DNA of 64,000 nucleotides from assembly GCA_963931865.1 (NCBI GenBank), contig OZ007509.1, positions 18,032,508 to 18,096,507 of the forward strand, in the 5' to 3' direction. Positions 22,661 through 31,758 of the stretch are shown piece after piece. Origin of the DNA: Axinella damicornis (lineage: Eukaryota; Porifera; Demospongiae; Axinellida; Axinellidae). Position 1 is the stretch's first letter. Each line of letters starts with the position of its first letter. Both the position numbers and the translations under genes were made by a program. The notes beneath the pieces are model-generated. The model made no database searches. It was not told the DNA's origin and worked only from the letters and a program-made list of their open reading frames with translations.

Positions 22661-23217
22661 ATGGCGCTCATCAATCCTCGGGGACAGATCCTCGTCACCG
22701 GACAGTCTGGAACGAGTAAGTTGCATTTTGTAGCTTAAACTGAACTGTACCGCTATCCACGGGTGTCTGTATTGCCAGGTAACTTTCTCCGCAGTCGTCG
22801 CCATCTGTATAATCTTCTCTATGTCGACCTATCGCTGCCACAGAAGTCGACACGCTCCAGTTGTGACGTAACAGATAAATTAATTATAGCAGTGACGTCA
22901 TGTGCCACGTATCACATGCGAAAGCGTACCAGGCTCTCTTCCCCCGTATATTTCGTCGGCGCGTGCAGGTGGAGGAGCCTGGGGAACGAGGCTTGCCTCA
23001 TCGAGAAATCAGCAAATGCAGACTTGCCTACTCAAGTGTTGAGCATCATTTAAGAAGTCAATAAAGCGATTGAACCCCAGTATCAGCAAACGTCAGCATT
23101 AGAGCTGATACTCTTCTGCATATGTCTTCATCATTGTGCACAATACCTATGATTACCTATATCATGTACGCACGGACTTTGTCCAACCCCCTGCATCATC
23201 AGTCTCAAGTTCTGCAG

Positions 23218-23253
23218 GAGAACCCCGTCACAATCACCTTTAGAGTGGAAAGG
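23218..23253 (+). CDS. Adhesion GPCR GAIN-domain exon
   Basis: Encodes ENPVTITFRVER after a TCTGCAG acceptor and before a GTAGGT donor (phase 0). PVTITF is typical of the GAIN domain core strand. The open frame continues upstream, so the exon may begin earlier. Confidence 0.6.
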
Positions 23254-23499
23254 GTAGGTTTTCTTACTTATTGTGTGATAAATTTTGAAGACTACATTGG
23301 TACAGCGAGACAAAAATTACAGTAACAGCAACACATATGCATAATGGGTGACGTTGGTGTTCACAGCCACCTTGTGTGTGTTAATTTTCCTCTTCTGAAA
23401 TTTATAGCACTGTCTGCTTCATAATTATGCCTTCTGTAGCATAGTAAGCATTCACTTTGTTTGCATGTCCGATTTTGTCGTATGTAGGGAACTCACCAG

Positions 23500-23534
23500 G
23501 AGTTTAGCTGCGTATTCTGGAACTTTTCTGACCC
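23500..23534 (+). CDS. Adhesion GPCR GAIN exon with CVFWNFS
   Basis: Encodes EFSCVFWNFSDP after ACTCACCAG. CVFW(D/N)FS is a GAIN hallmark. The in-frame exit is a GC donor (GCAAGT), which gives phase 2 and fits the next exon. A GT at 23539 would give the wrong phase. Confidence 0.6.
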
Positions 23535-23818
23535 GCAAGTCTTTCTGTGTGAACAACCGTATTTTGTCTAATGATACACTGTAGATTCTATGCAAGTGAT
23601 ACCAGCATATTTACATTGAATGCCACATTGTCAAAGATCAATGTTAGTGGGCAAATTAGGGTGCACAGGATTGTCATCTCCTGATGCATAAGTTATCGCA
23701 CATTGTCAATTCCCAATAAATGCCCAATTTTCTTATGAGGATGTGAACAGGAATAATGTAGGATAAAAGAGTTGATATCCCACCACTGATTGTTACGTAT
23801 CCTCTTTCCTTGCCCCAG

Positions 23819-23912
23819 AATTGGCAGTGGTGGTTGGTCTACGGAGGGGGTGACTACAGTTGAGGTGACGCAGGATGGGAACGACACAGTGGTGCAGTGC
23901 AGTAGCATCACT
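23819..23912 (+). CDS. Adhesion GPCR exon with WSTEG
   Basis: Encodes IGSGGWSTEGVTTVEV, then GNDTVVQCSSIT. WSTEG and the following cysteine lead into the GPS. The usual cysteine after WSTEG is valine here. The acceptor is CTTGCCCCAG. The donor GT belongs to the end of an inverted-repeat element. Confidence 0.7.
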
Positions 23913-24300
23913 GTAAAACGAGAAGGGTTGTTTTAACCAGGCTGTGGTCACCTCAGTTGCATCTCAGGGCCCTTGCATGGTGACCAAGGAATGAGCACAC
24001 AAGTGCATCCTATTAGTAGCTATCCAAACAGGAAAATCTAATAGAACAGCTGCACTTCCACACAATGTGCATTCAAGCAGATCATTTACACTGCTTAATC
24101 ACTATAGGTCCTCCAACAGACATACAGATGGGTAAACAATTAAGCTAAGTCACGTACCTATAATTACGAAATGTTAGAAGTGAGGCTACACAACATTTGT
24201 GGTTGTGGATACATTCTTCAACCACCACAGTGGAGGAGGCACTGAGATGCAACTAGGGTGACCAGAGTCTGGTTAAAACAACCCTTCTCATTTTAAAGTG
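23909..24300. mobile_element. Inverted-repeat MITE forming a GPCR intron (copy 1)
   Basis: Left end CACTGTAAAACGAGAAGGGT, right end reverse complement CACTTTAAAATGAGAAGGGT; arms of about 60 bp match, including CAC(C)TCAGTTGCATCTCAG. The predicted intron is 23913-24298, so the element fills it and its ends give GT and AG. Confidence 0.75.
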
Positions 24301-24349
24301 CACCCACCTCACCAGTTTTGCTGTGCTTGTGAACGTGGCAGGAGCACCA
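24299..24349 (+). CDS. Adhesion GPCR GPS exon
   Basis: Encodes CTHLTSFAVLVNVAGAP, the GPCR proteolysis site, where cleavage normally falls between HL and T or S. The acceptor is TTTTAAAG, inside the element end, and the donor is GTGAGT. Phase 0 on both sides. Confidence 0.8.
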
Positions 24350-24692
24350 GTGAGTACATGAATTATTTTGTTTTAGTAATAATTACCAGGGCCAAGTTCT
24401 TGAAGTCATTTGGTGCAGGGGAGAAGCAAAGGCCCAGTTTCAGCACCGTTGTTCTGTTCAAGTAAACAAAGACGGCTCTATTCTTATTTCTGATCGTAAC
24501 AATAATCGAATTCAGGTTTTTTGAACACTGTGTAGCCAGAACATACCCACTTAACGTGGCTTGAGCCTCTATAGTGCAACTGCTGTTGTAAGGGCTTATA
24601 CTTGATGTGTAGGGGTTAGAAGTTGTGTGATACTGTAATGCAGGGAGACATATGCCCCCTTTCTGAAATCTACACTTTTGTTCCACCGCCAG

Positions 24693-24792
24693 GTGGACAG
24701 CCTTCCCCTGAGCATTGTCTCCTACATTGGACTGGGGATTTCACTGGCATGCCTGCTACTTTACCATCCATCATCTTCTTTCTGTCACTGGG
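24693..24792 (+). CDS. Adhesion GPCR TM1 exon
   Basis: Encodes VDSLPLSIVSYIGLGISLAC, then LLL, the tethered-agonist-to-TM1 region. After LLL the frame reads YHPSSS instead of the usual TII-type end. One extra base in TTT and one in CC would explain this, so it is either decay or a sequencing error. The acceptor is CCGCCAG and the donor GTAAGC. Confidence 0.75.
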
Positions 24793-24851
24793 GTAAGCAA
24801 AGGGAGAAGGGTACTGTACCAAGTCTCCTTACAGAATGCATAATGGTCCAG

Positions 24852-25051
24852 GATTTAGTGATGGCCTGTCACATTCCACCTCTCGAAAAAAGCTAAGAAA
24901 CAAGGAGAAATGCCATTAACCAGGCTCAGTCCCATCCCATCCCTAAATTCTACATTTTTCAACGGGATGGGACTGAGCCTGGTTAATGGCATTTCTCCTT
25001 GTTTCTTAGCTTTTTCGAGAGGTGGAATGTGACAGGCCATCACTAAATCCT
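24852..25051. repeat. 200-bp palindrome (long hairpin) between GPCR exons
   Basis: GGATTTAGTGATGGCCTGTC at the left is matched by its exact inverse ending CATCACTAAATCC at the right. The arms are close to 85-90 bp and nearly perfect, around a short loop near 24955. It could be a MITE or a hairpin RNA source. Confidence 0.85.
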
Positions 25052-25445
25052 TTTTAATTTTTTGGAGAAATTTTTTTGCCTCTAGTGACTGTACGATTGA
25101 CCAAGATTATATAGCAACATAATCAAATGTGCAATAGCTCAATACTGTGGCCAAGAAATATGTCCAAGGCACCAGGTGCATGTTCACATGTACTCTGGCT
25201 GACATCATGGTGCTGATCAATCTGCGTAGTGATCTATTCTTAACTACCAGGAGCGCATAATGACTTCCCTCTGTACCTTCCTGTAAGTTTACTAGAGATT
25301 ACTAAAGATTACAGAAGATTACTACGTACCTTAGTAATAGTAATAGCCTAGAGAGTGCCACACACTTTGGGAAGTTCCATTGTTGCGCTCAATTGCTTTA
25401 ATTGTGATGGCAATTTTTCAGTTTTCTCTTTCATTTCAAATCCAG

Positions 25446-25509
25446 CTGCTGGTTGTCTTCTGGGAATGCCATCTGGACATTTGTAGCACCCATGCTAGCT
25501 GTTGTTTTG
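25446..25509 (+). CDS. Adhesion GPCR TM5 exon
   Basis: Encodes CWLSSGNAIWTFVAPMLAVV, then L, between AAATCCAG and GTAAGC. CWLS..N.IW.F..P is the extracellular loop 2 to TM5 signature of the family. Phase 2 in, phase 0 out. The open frame continues past the donor to 25710 without family similarity. Confidence 0.75.
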
Positions 25510-25799
25510 GTAAGCTACTACAGTCATGGAAAGTTTAATTATCTTGATGGAAATTGTTTAGATCATCAGTGTGTTCCTGATACTGGTCCTTGTCAGTGTG
25601 TGCAGAGTCCGTTGGAAGCGTATATCACAAATGAAAGAGAAGGGAAAACGTGTAGACCTTGTTGTGTAAGCGAAATGTTTGAGTCAAGTATAACTTACGC
25701 GTACAAGTAAGATCTTGTTTTTGTGATGTTAACATTGCCTGTATACTATATGCATGTATATACAAAGTACATACTTCTTCTTCCTCTAGTTCTGTGGTA

Positions 25800-26797
25800 C
25801 ACTGTAAAAAGAGAAGGGCTATATTTCAACCGGGCTGTAGTCACCTCAGTTGCATCTCATGCAGTGCTACCATGGTGAATGAGCACTCAAGTGCAGTCTA
25901 CTTTGATCCTATTACCGTAATTTGGGAAAGTTTCGTTGTTAAAATATTTTCGTAGACAGAGACGGCTACGAAAATTAAACGCACGAAAATATTTCGACAG
26001 CTAATTATTAAAACAACGATAATTTTACGGTACGAACTCTGATTGCGAAACAGTTCAACGACGTCGAAGCTAGAAGGACGGTCTTCCCGATCCCAGGGGG
26101 TCGTTATCTTCTTGTCTGCCCTCGCAGGCACTCGCTCTTCCGAACAAGGAAGTGGAGAAGGTGACGAGCGATATGATACAGGCAAGCAGCGTGGTCAATA
26201 CAGGAGGTGAGACGAACTATTTTTGAGCGTTGCGTGGCTCCCTCTCACATATCAGCATTTCTCCAGCTGCTGCCTCCCATATTTCTTTGTACACATGGTA
26301 GCCTCGAATACAACAGACTGTTTGAACTCCTCCATGCCCGATCGCTCGAATTTCTTGGCGTCGCAAATGTACACGTGTTAAAAATGTTTCGTGTTAAAAA
26401 ATTTTCGTTGCCCGGATGGGCTACGAAAATTTTTTAACACGAAAATATTTCACATGAAATATTTTCAACTCGAATAATTCTCAATTTACGGTAGTAGCTA
26501 TTGGATAGTAATAGGTCAAGTTCCTTAGTTCCAGGTAACTAGGAGAAGTATAGGATACCTGAACTTCCAAACAATGTGCATTCAAGCAGATCATTTACAC
26601 TGCTTGACCACTATAGGTTCTCCAACAGACATACAGATGGGTAAACAATTAAGCTAATTAAGTCACGTACCCATAGTTACGAAAAGTTAGAAGTGAAGCT
26701 ACATGACATTTGTGGCTGTGCACCCATTCTTTGAGGCACTGAGATGCAACTATGGTGACCAGAGTCTGGTTAAAGCAAACCTTCTCTTATTACAGTG
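25800..26797. mobile_element. Same MITE family, copy 2, with nested insert
   Basis: Left end CACTGTAAAAAGAGAAGGGC, right end reverse complement CACTGTAATAAGAGAAGGTT. TA flanks both sides (25798-25799 and 26798-26799). Interior parts ACAATGTGCATTCAAGCAGA and CAGACATACAGATGGGTAAA match copy 1. A second element (25915-26491) lies inside. The acceptor of the TM6 exon is in its right end. Confidence 0.75.
25915..26491. mobile_element. TA-type MITE nested in copy 2
   Basis: Ends CCGTAATTTG and, reverse complemented, CCGTAAATTG, flanked by TA at 25913-25914 and 26492-26493. Copy 1 has the uninterrupted CCTATTAGTAGCTAT. The interior carries TTTTCGT/ACGAAAA hairpins like those at 46.58-47.05 kb. Confidence 0.8.
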
Positions 26798-26916
26798 TAA
26801 TGTCATCATTCATCCTTCTCCCTCTGCTTGGGATGACCTGGGTCCTGGGGCTATTCGCAGTGAATCAAAACACGCTTTTGTTTGCATGGCTCTTCACCAT
26901 CTTCAACTCACTGCAG
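26796..26916 (+). CDS. Adhesion GPCR TM6-TM7 exon
   Basis: Encodes FILLPLLGMTWVLGLFAV for TM6 and FAWLFTIFNSLQ for the start of TM7. Both are strong family signatures. The acceptor (TTATTACAG) is the right end of the element at 25800-26797. The donor GTACAA is weak. Confidence 0.8.
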
Positions 26917-27162
26917 GTACAAACTGCCACGTACTGATTGGAGACATACCTTCATGTACAGGTATGTATACTGAAAGAATGCCATAACAGTATATTATTC
27001 TTCCATGTGCTGAGGAGTAAAAGGGATGTTGGCTTAATTACCCAGTGCACCTTGTAGCAGCCAAATATATATTAGGCATTACATGCTCTTCTGCATCTTT
27101 AAGCTGTTTGCAGTAGATAATGTGTTCTGCACAATTTATCATTCTCTCACTATAATGTGTAG

Positions 27163-27207
27163 GTATGGGGCCGAATCAAAGGAAAATATTCATCAACACG
27201 GAGCAAG
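27163..27207 (+). CDS. Possible cytoplasmic exon of the GPCR
   Basis: A 45-nt phase 0-0 exon between AATGTGTAG and GTATGT, encoding VWGRIKGKYSSTRSK, basic like the segment after TM7. The missing FIFxFHC part of TM7 leaves its link uncertain. Confidence 0.4.
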
Positions 27208-28330
27208 GTATGTGTTGCATTATACATAGTTATGTGTGATCTACTAACCATTAGCCATATTTGAAAAAGTAATTCTAAGGGCCTGCTTTGATCCCACATG
27301 TACACAGCAAGTATGCATGGCTCCTGCTAATGAATACTGTAGGTTTTGCACCATGACCAAAATAACGTGGTCACGAGTTTGTGCTTACGACATCCCAATT
27401 AAACATGAGCTTGGATTCATATTTTGGCCCAATTGTCGTCATTAAATTCACAGAATTCCTACCTTCATCACTCTAATACAAAGCAATTAAAGCTTGGTAT
27501 TTGTGACGGACTGCCAAGTATTCCCTCAGCAGGTTGCTTACTATGCTGGTGTGTACAACCTCACAGCAATCGAGCTATTGTTTCTTAAAATCACTTGTTA
27601 GTGAAGTTGACTCAATGATTTTTTTGAATAATTAATGAGCTATATTTTCTACAGGTGTGGTGGGAAGTTGGCTGAATGAGTAATTACTTTCTACACTTGC
27701 AACAGCTGTTGGTTGGTTCAATGAGATTGTTTAGAATGAATGATTGGTACGAGTAGCCAGACCAGACTGAGGATTGGCATAGCTAGTAGTTTTGTTGATT
27801 GATTATAATTAGTTTGATAAGTCATGTGATCAATGTTAATGATGCAATTTGATAATATATAATAGCCAAGTGATCTACCATTGATCATGTCAATAATTAT
27901 TCTTGATAATAATAGTCATGTGTATACAGTAGATAGAACGTCATTGGCAAAATGATAGCTATATGTGATATAATCAACAGCTATAATATATGATAATCAA
28001 CAGCTACGGCTTGATTGCACTTTGAATTGCTAATGATGAGATGCTAGTTTAGAAGTTACATAGCTAGCTACATGCATGTTATTCAATAAATGTGTACCTA
28101 GTCCTTATCGGTGGCAGGGTCAGAAGACAAATCTTGTGTTCCGTCCTCAAAAACAGTGACCCATTTGTGTTGTTCATCATCTTTTCGTACTATGATAAGT
28201 AACACTGCAAATCATCGAAAAGTACTTTCACTTTCTTTCCGAAGTAGGATGCCTCCAAATTGGATGCCTCAACCCTTCTTTTCTTTTCTTTCCTATTGAG
28301 GACAAAAAGGGTCATTAAATTAGGATATGA

Positions 28331-28352
28331 CCCCCCCCCCCCCCCCCCCCCC
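28331..28352. repeat. Poly-C tract
   Basis: Twenty-two C in a row, like the tracts at 44.83, 53.67, 53.94, 59.3 and 60.19 kb. Confidence 0.9.
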
Positions 28353-29196
28353 AAATAAAAGGAGGTGGAGAATGAAGTAGCAAGCCACATTGTAGTGTTT
28401 GACCAAAGTTGGTCCTAATCTGGTGGACCTTGCGTAATATATACAATAGCTTTGTCAATACAATACAGTCGAGTGAACGCATGTCCACAGTCAAGAGGAA
28501 GAGTATCCTTGGACCGTCGATTATGGCACTTTGTGGTTCAGGGACATAAAAGTGAAGTTTCTTCCGACATTAATTTTTAGTAAATGGTTTGCATAGCATT
28601 CGCAAGTGGTTTGGACGTGTCCACTGGCCAGCTGACCCAGTGTTTGGAAGCAGACCAATCACTGCCTGACTTTACTACATCAGTGTGATGTGCCTGCAAT
28701 CCTGGTATGAGTGAACATATATTATACATAATTATACTTCATTCCAATTATGCTCTCCACACAGACACTGAAACAGTTTGTATATTTGGTCTTTTAAATT
28801 GTCTTCACTTTAGTGATTGCTGCTGCAGGGAGGTTGAAGGTACAGTAGTTAGAGACTGTTTTATAGAAGACACTAAGTCTGTTATTACAGTCATGTACAT
28901 GTATCCAAACCTGTCCAATACTGGGCCGGGTGTTGTCTGTGGTTGTGCAATGTCCCTCAACTGGCTCATGCATGTATAGCGAAATGGTAATACCTAGTAA
29001 TTATCTATTCCAGATATTCATTGAGTCAACTTTGCACTACATAATTATGAAATTCATTGAGCCAACTTCACTAATTAACCTTTGCTTTGCATTACAGTTA
29101 CCATAAGTGCAGGGGCTCACTTAATCTCCCCGTGACTTATACATGTCCCACATAAGGATAGTAAATATGATTGTGCATAAATACTGGGCCATATAA

Positions 29197-29305
29197 GTCA
29201 GACTTATATTTGTCCCAAGCATAACACTTGGCACACGAGACTTATACTTGTCCCAAGCATAACACTTGACACACGAGACTTATACTTGTCCCAAGCATAC
29301 GCTTG
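29197..29305. repeat. 38-bp tandem repeat, ~2.7 copies
   Basis: GACTTATA(T/C)TTGTCCCAAGC recurs with period 38 up to CACACGA. Confidence 0.8.
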
Positions 29306-30812
29306 GTATGATTCTCAAGTCTAAGTCATGTTGTGAACTGCCCAGAATGATACATGGTACTGGATCAGAGACTAAAACTACAACTAAACTAATATTTAAA
29401 TCTCCCCCAAAAGGTGGTTACTTGAACTAAAAGAGCTTTTACTAACCCTTTTAAGATTTAGTAATTGAAACTAAAACTAAACTAAACAATGCGTCTTTTA
29501 CCTAATTATACTAAACTAGTAGAGTTTTAGACAACATTGCTCGATAGCTACTGGATCAGAGACTTCCACAAAACACTCAGCACACACAGCTTACCTCGTT
29601 TCTTTGGATTCTCCATTGAAAGCTCCAGACTGTTGTTCCTCGTGCAACAAATTTACAACAGCAGCTACTAGGTATAGCTAGCTTCCCTTTTATAGGCTAA
29701 ATTTTTAGTAACGAGACCGTGAAGTGTCTGCTATAGTATACATTGTATGTGCAAACAGTACTGGTGCGGTCTAGGGAGGAGCTATATTTATTGCCGAGTG
29801 CCTTGAGGCAACTAATCGTGCAGTGTAGTCACGTCGCGTTAATCCATCACACTTCCATCACACAGATGATCCCGAGGCTATTCAACGGACGATTGCAAAG
29901 AAAATTGACATGACTGGTTCACTCAAACAAATCTGCCATCGTACGCTTTCCATAATATGTATCCCACCTACTATAGAAGGGGAGGGAGTGTATGAGCCAT
30001 ATTTCCCTCCCTCAGAGTATCAGTGAGGATCTGCCACACTTAGCTAGCTATCCCACAATGACACTGATACAGCTATAGTTGAGAGTTCAAATGCACACAT
30101 GGAGGTTTGTATATTCCTTGATGCTATTTAAGAAACAGAGAGCTAGTTAGACAGTTGCTCTGCATGTACAGCTTACAAAGTGATATACTAATGAGAGAAT
30201 GCTGGATGCACTACAGTAAATAGTATACTGGGCAACAACAAGCACACAAACAGCAATACCTCACTGTTCACTATCCTCCCCTAAGAGCACTATTTTAATT
30301 CCAATGTGCCGAGGATTAGTTGCACCAGAGGCAAAACTTTCAAGGGCATCAACGAGTGACCTCTGTTTGTCCAGTGTAGGAAGCAGACATTGTGCTTTGA
30401 AATACATAATGTGCAAGCAGATAAATTGGATCCAGGGCTATAGCAATCCCAATAGTTACGGTCTACATATGCTGAGAGCTCGCACCCTCCAAGGAGACAT
30501 GGTTTCTGGGGGTTACATTCTTCATCCATGAAACACTTCTCAACTTTGCGAAACCTATGCAGTCTGATATATGCTTTCTGCCAACCATCAGCCCAACAAG
30601 GATCTGAGACTATGATCATATGGCAGAGCTCAGTATTCCTATGTGCTTTTATCAGAGTGCTGACGTCAAGTGCAACTGCTCAATGTCATTAGATATGGCA
30701 CATATGGACATTATGTGTGGAGGGGAAAAGTGGTTCTGCAAGCGAAGGTGATCAAATCAGACAACGAGTTGTCATATGCCAGTCAGAAGAATTATATTGT
30801 GCATGCACAGCA

Positions 30813-31073
30813 AGAGTGCAATGGAAGAGTGCAATGGAAGAGTGCAATGGAAGAGTGCAATGGAAGAGTGCAATGGAAGAGTGCAATGGAAGAGTGCAAT
30901 GGAAGAGTGCAATGGAAGAGTGCAATGGAAGAGTGCAATGGAAGAGTGCAGTGGAAGAGTGCAGTGGAAGAGTGCAATGGAAGAGTGCAATGGAAGAGTG
31001 CAGTGGAAGAGTGCAATGGAAGAGTGCAATGGAAGAGTGCAATGGAAGAGTGCAATGGAAGAGTGCAATGGAA
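30813..31073. repeat. 13-bp minisatellite, ~20 copies
   Basis: Unit GAGTGCAATGGAA, with a few GCAGTGG variants. Because 13 is not a multiple of 3 and the unit has no stop, all three plus frames and the minus frames stay open. The long frames here are therefore artefacts. It lies about 290 bp beyond the stop codon of receptor gene B. Confidence 0.95.
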
Positions 31074-31360
31074 ATGCAGTGCTGATGAAATTGAAGTCGT
31101 TATTGACTTTTGTGGTGTTCTGTGAGACTAACTACAAACAAAGGCCCAATGACTATGTAATCCATAGCACCGCAATATACGTTAACCACAGAAATCTTAG
31201 CTCAGATGCAGTGAACAACCAACAGAATACTTCTGATCAGAACTCAAACCATTACACTATGCTGCTACACATAACTATGTAGTGTACTAGTTGTAAGATC
31301 ACATCACATGCAAAGTCACGCATATTCAGTAGAACACAATCGCTCATAGCAACTCTTGGC

Positions 31361-31758
31361 TTAGTTGATTTTCACATCATCATATATCTCATCCACATCA
31401 ACCTGCTCCTTCGTATCAGTATTCACTGCAGCTCCGCTCACACTACCATAAGCCTTGTTCTGAACAGCTGGAATGTTTTCTGCAGCTGGCATGTATGCCA
31501 CATTGTCTGCAACAGGGATGGCCCCTGCATAGCTATAGTCTTTAGCAATACGAAGGTTTGTTCTGTATGCCACATTCTCTTTCATACCAATAGCATCAGG
31601 TGTTTCAGAGAGTTCTCCAGTTGTCTGTTTGGAGTGCAAATGCTTCCTAACCAGTAGAACTGTCACAGGTAAAAGCAGCACAACTACCAAGATTACTGCT
31701 CCAGCAGCTGCAATACCAATAATGACTGCTGTGCTGAGTGGGCCAACAGGTGTAGGGT
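31361..31758 (-). CDS. Transmembrane and cytoplasmic exon of receptor gene B
   Basis: The acceptor TTCTCCCTGCAG precedes base 31758. The frame reads PTPVGPLSTAVIIGIAAAGA, then a hydrophobic helix (VILVVVLLLPVTVLL), a VRKH stop-transfer, and a tail of about 95 residues ending KIN and TAA. Tail tyrosines sit in NVAYRTN, DYSYAG, NVAYMPA, NKAYGSV and EIYDDV. YGSV and YDDV fit YxxV, an SH2-binding pattern. It starts in phase 1, matching the stalk exon and LRRCT exon ends. Confidence 0.8.

Larger units (their letters stand above)
23218..27207 (+). pseudogene. Adhesion GPCR gene, partial and probably decayed
   Basis: Plus-strand exons in order: GAIN (23218-23253), GAIN (23500-23534), GAIN (23819-23912), GPS (24299-24349), TM1 (24693-24792), TM5 (25446-25509), TM6 to start of TM7 (26796-26916), possible cytoplasmic exon (27163-27207). 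Adhesion GPCRs cut themselves at the GPS and signal through a 7TM domain. Here TM2-TM4, most of intracellular loop 3 and the end of TM7 were not found, and the end of the TM1 exon appears shifted by small insertions. Phases agree from GAIN through TM1, which supports a once-working gene. The copy may be dead, or the sequence may carry deletions. It lies between the two LRR genes, in opposite orientation. AATAAA at 28085-28090 is a possible poly-A signal. Confidence 0.7.
27210..30810. other. Intergenic region, mostly AT-rich
   Basis: Contains AATAAA at 28085, a C22 tract at 28331-28352, a 38-bp tandem repeat at 29195-29305, and a decayed (ACTAAA)-rich MITE at 29370-29545. A 109-codon minus frame at 30619-30290 is cysteine-rich but unrecognised. 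Confidence 0.5.

Noticed and set aside
25510..25710. Continuation of the TM5 frame with cysteine-rich sequence (DHQCVPDTGPCQCVQ)
   Set aside because: A good GTAAGC donor ends the exon at 25509, and the sequence after it is not like an intracellular loop.
30290..30619. 109-codon minus frame with several cysteines
   Set aside because: No recognisable family and no supporting splice structure.
30670..31282. Several overlapping frames of 87-168 codons on both strands
   Set aside because: Artefacts of the 13-bp minisatellite, open in every frame.
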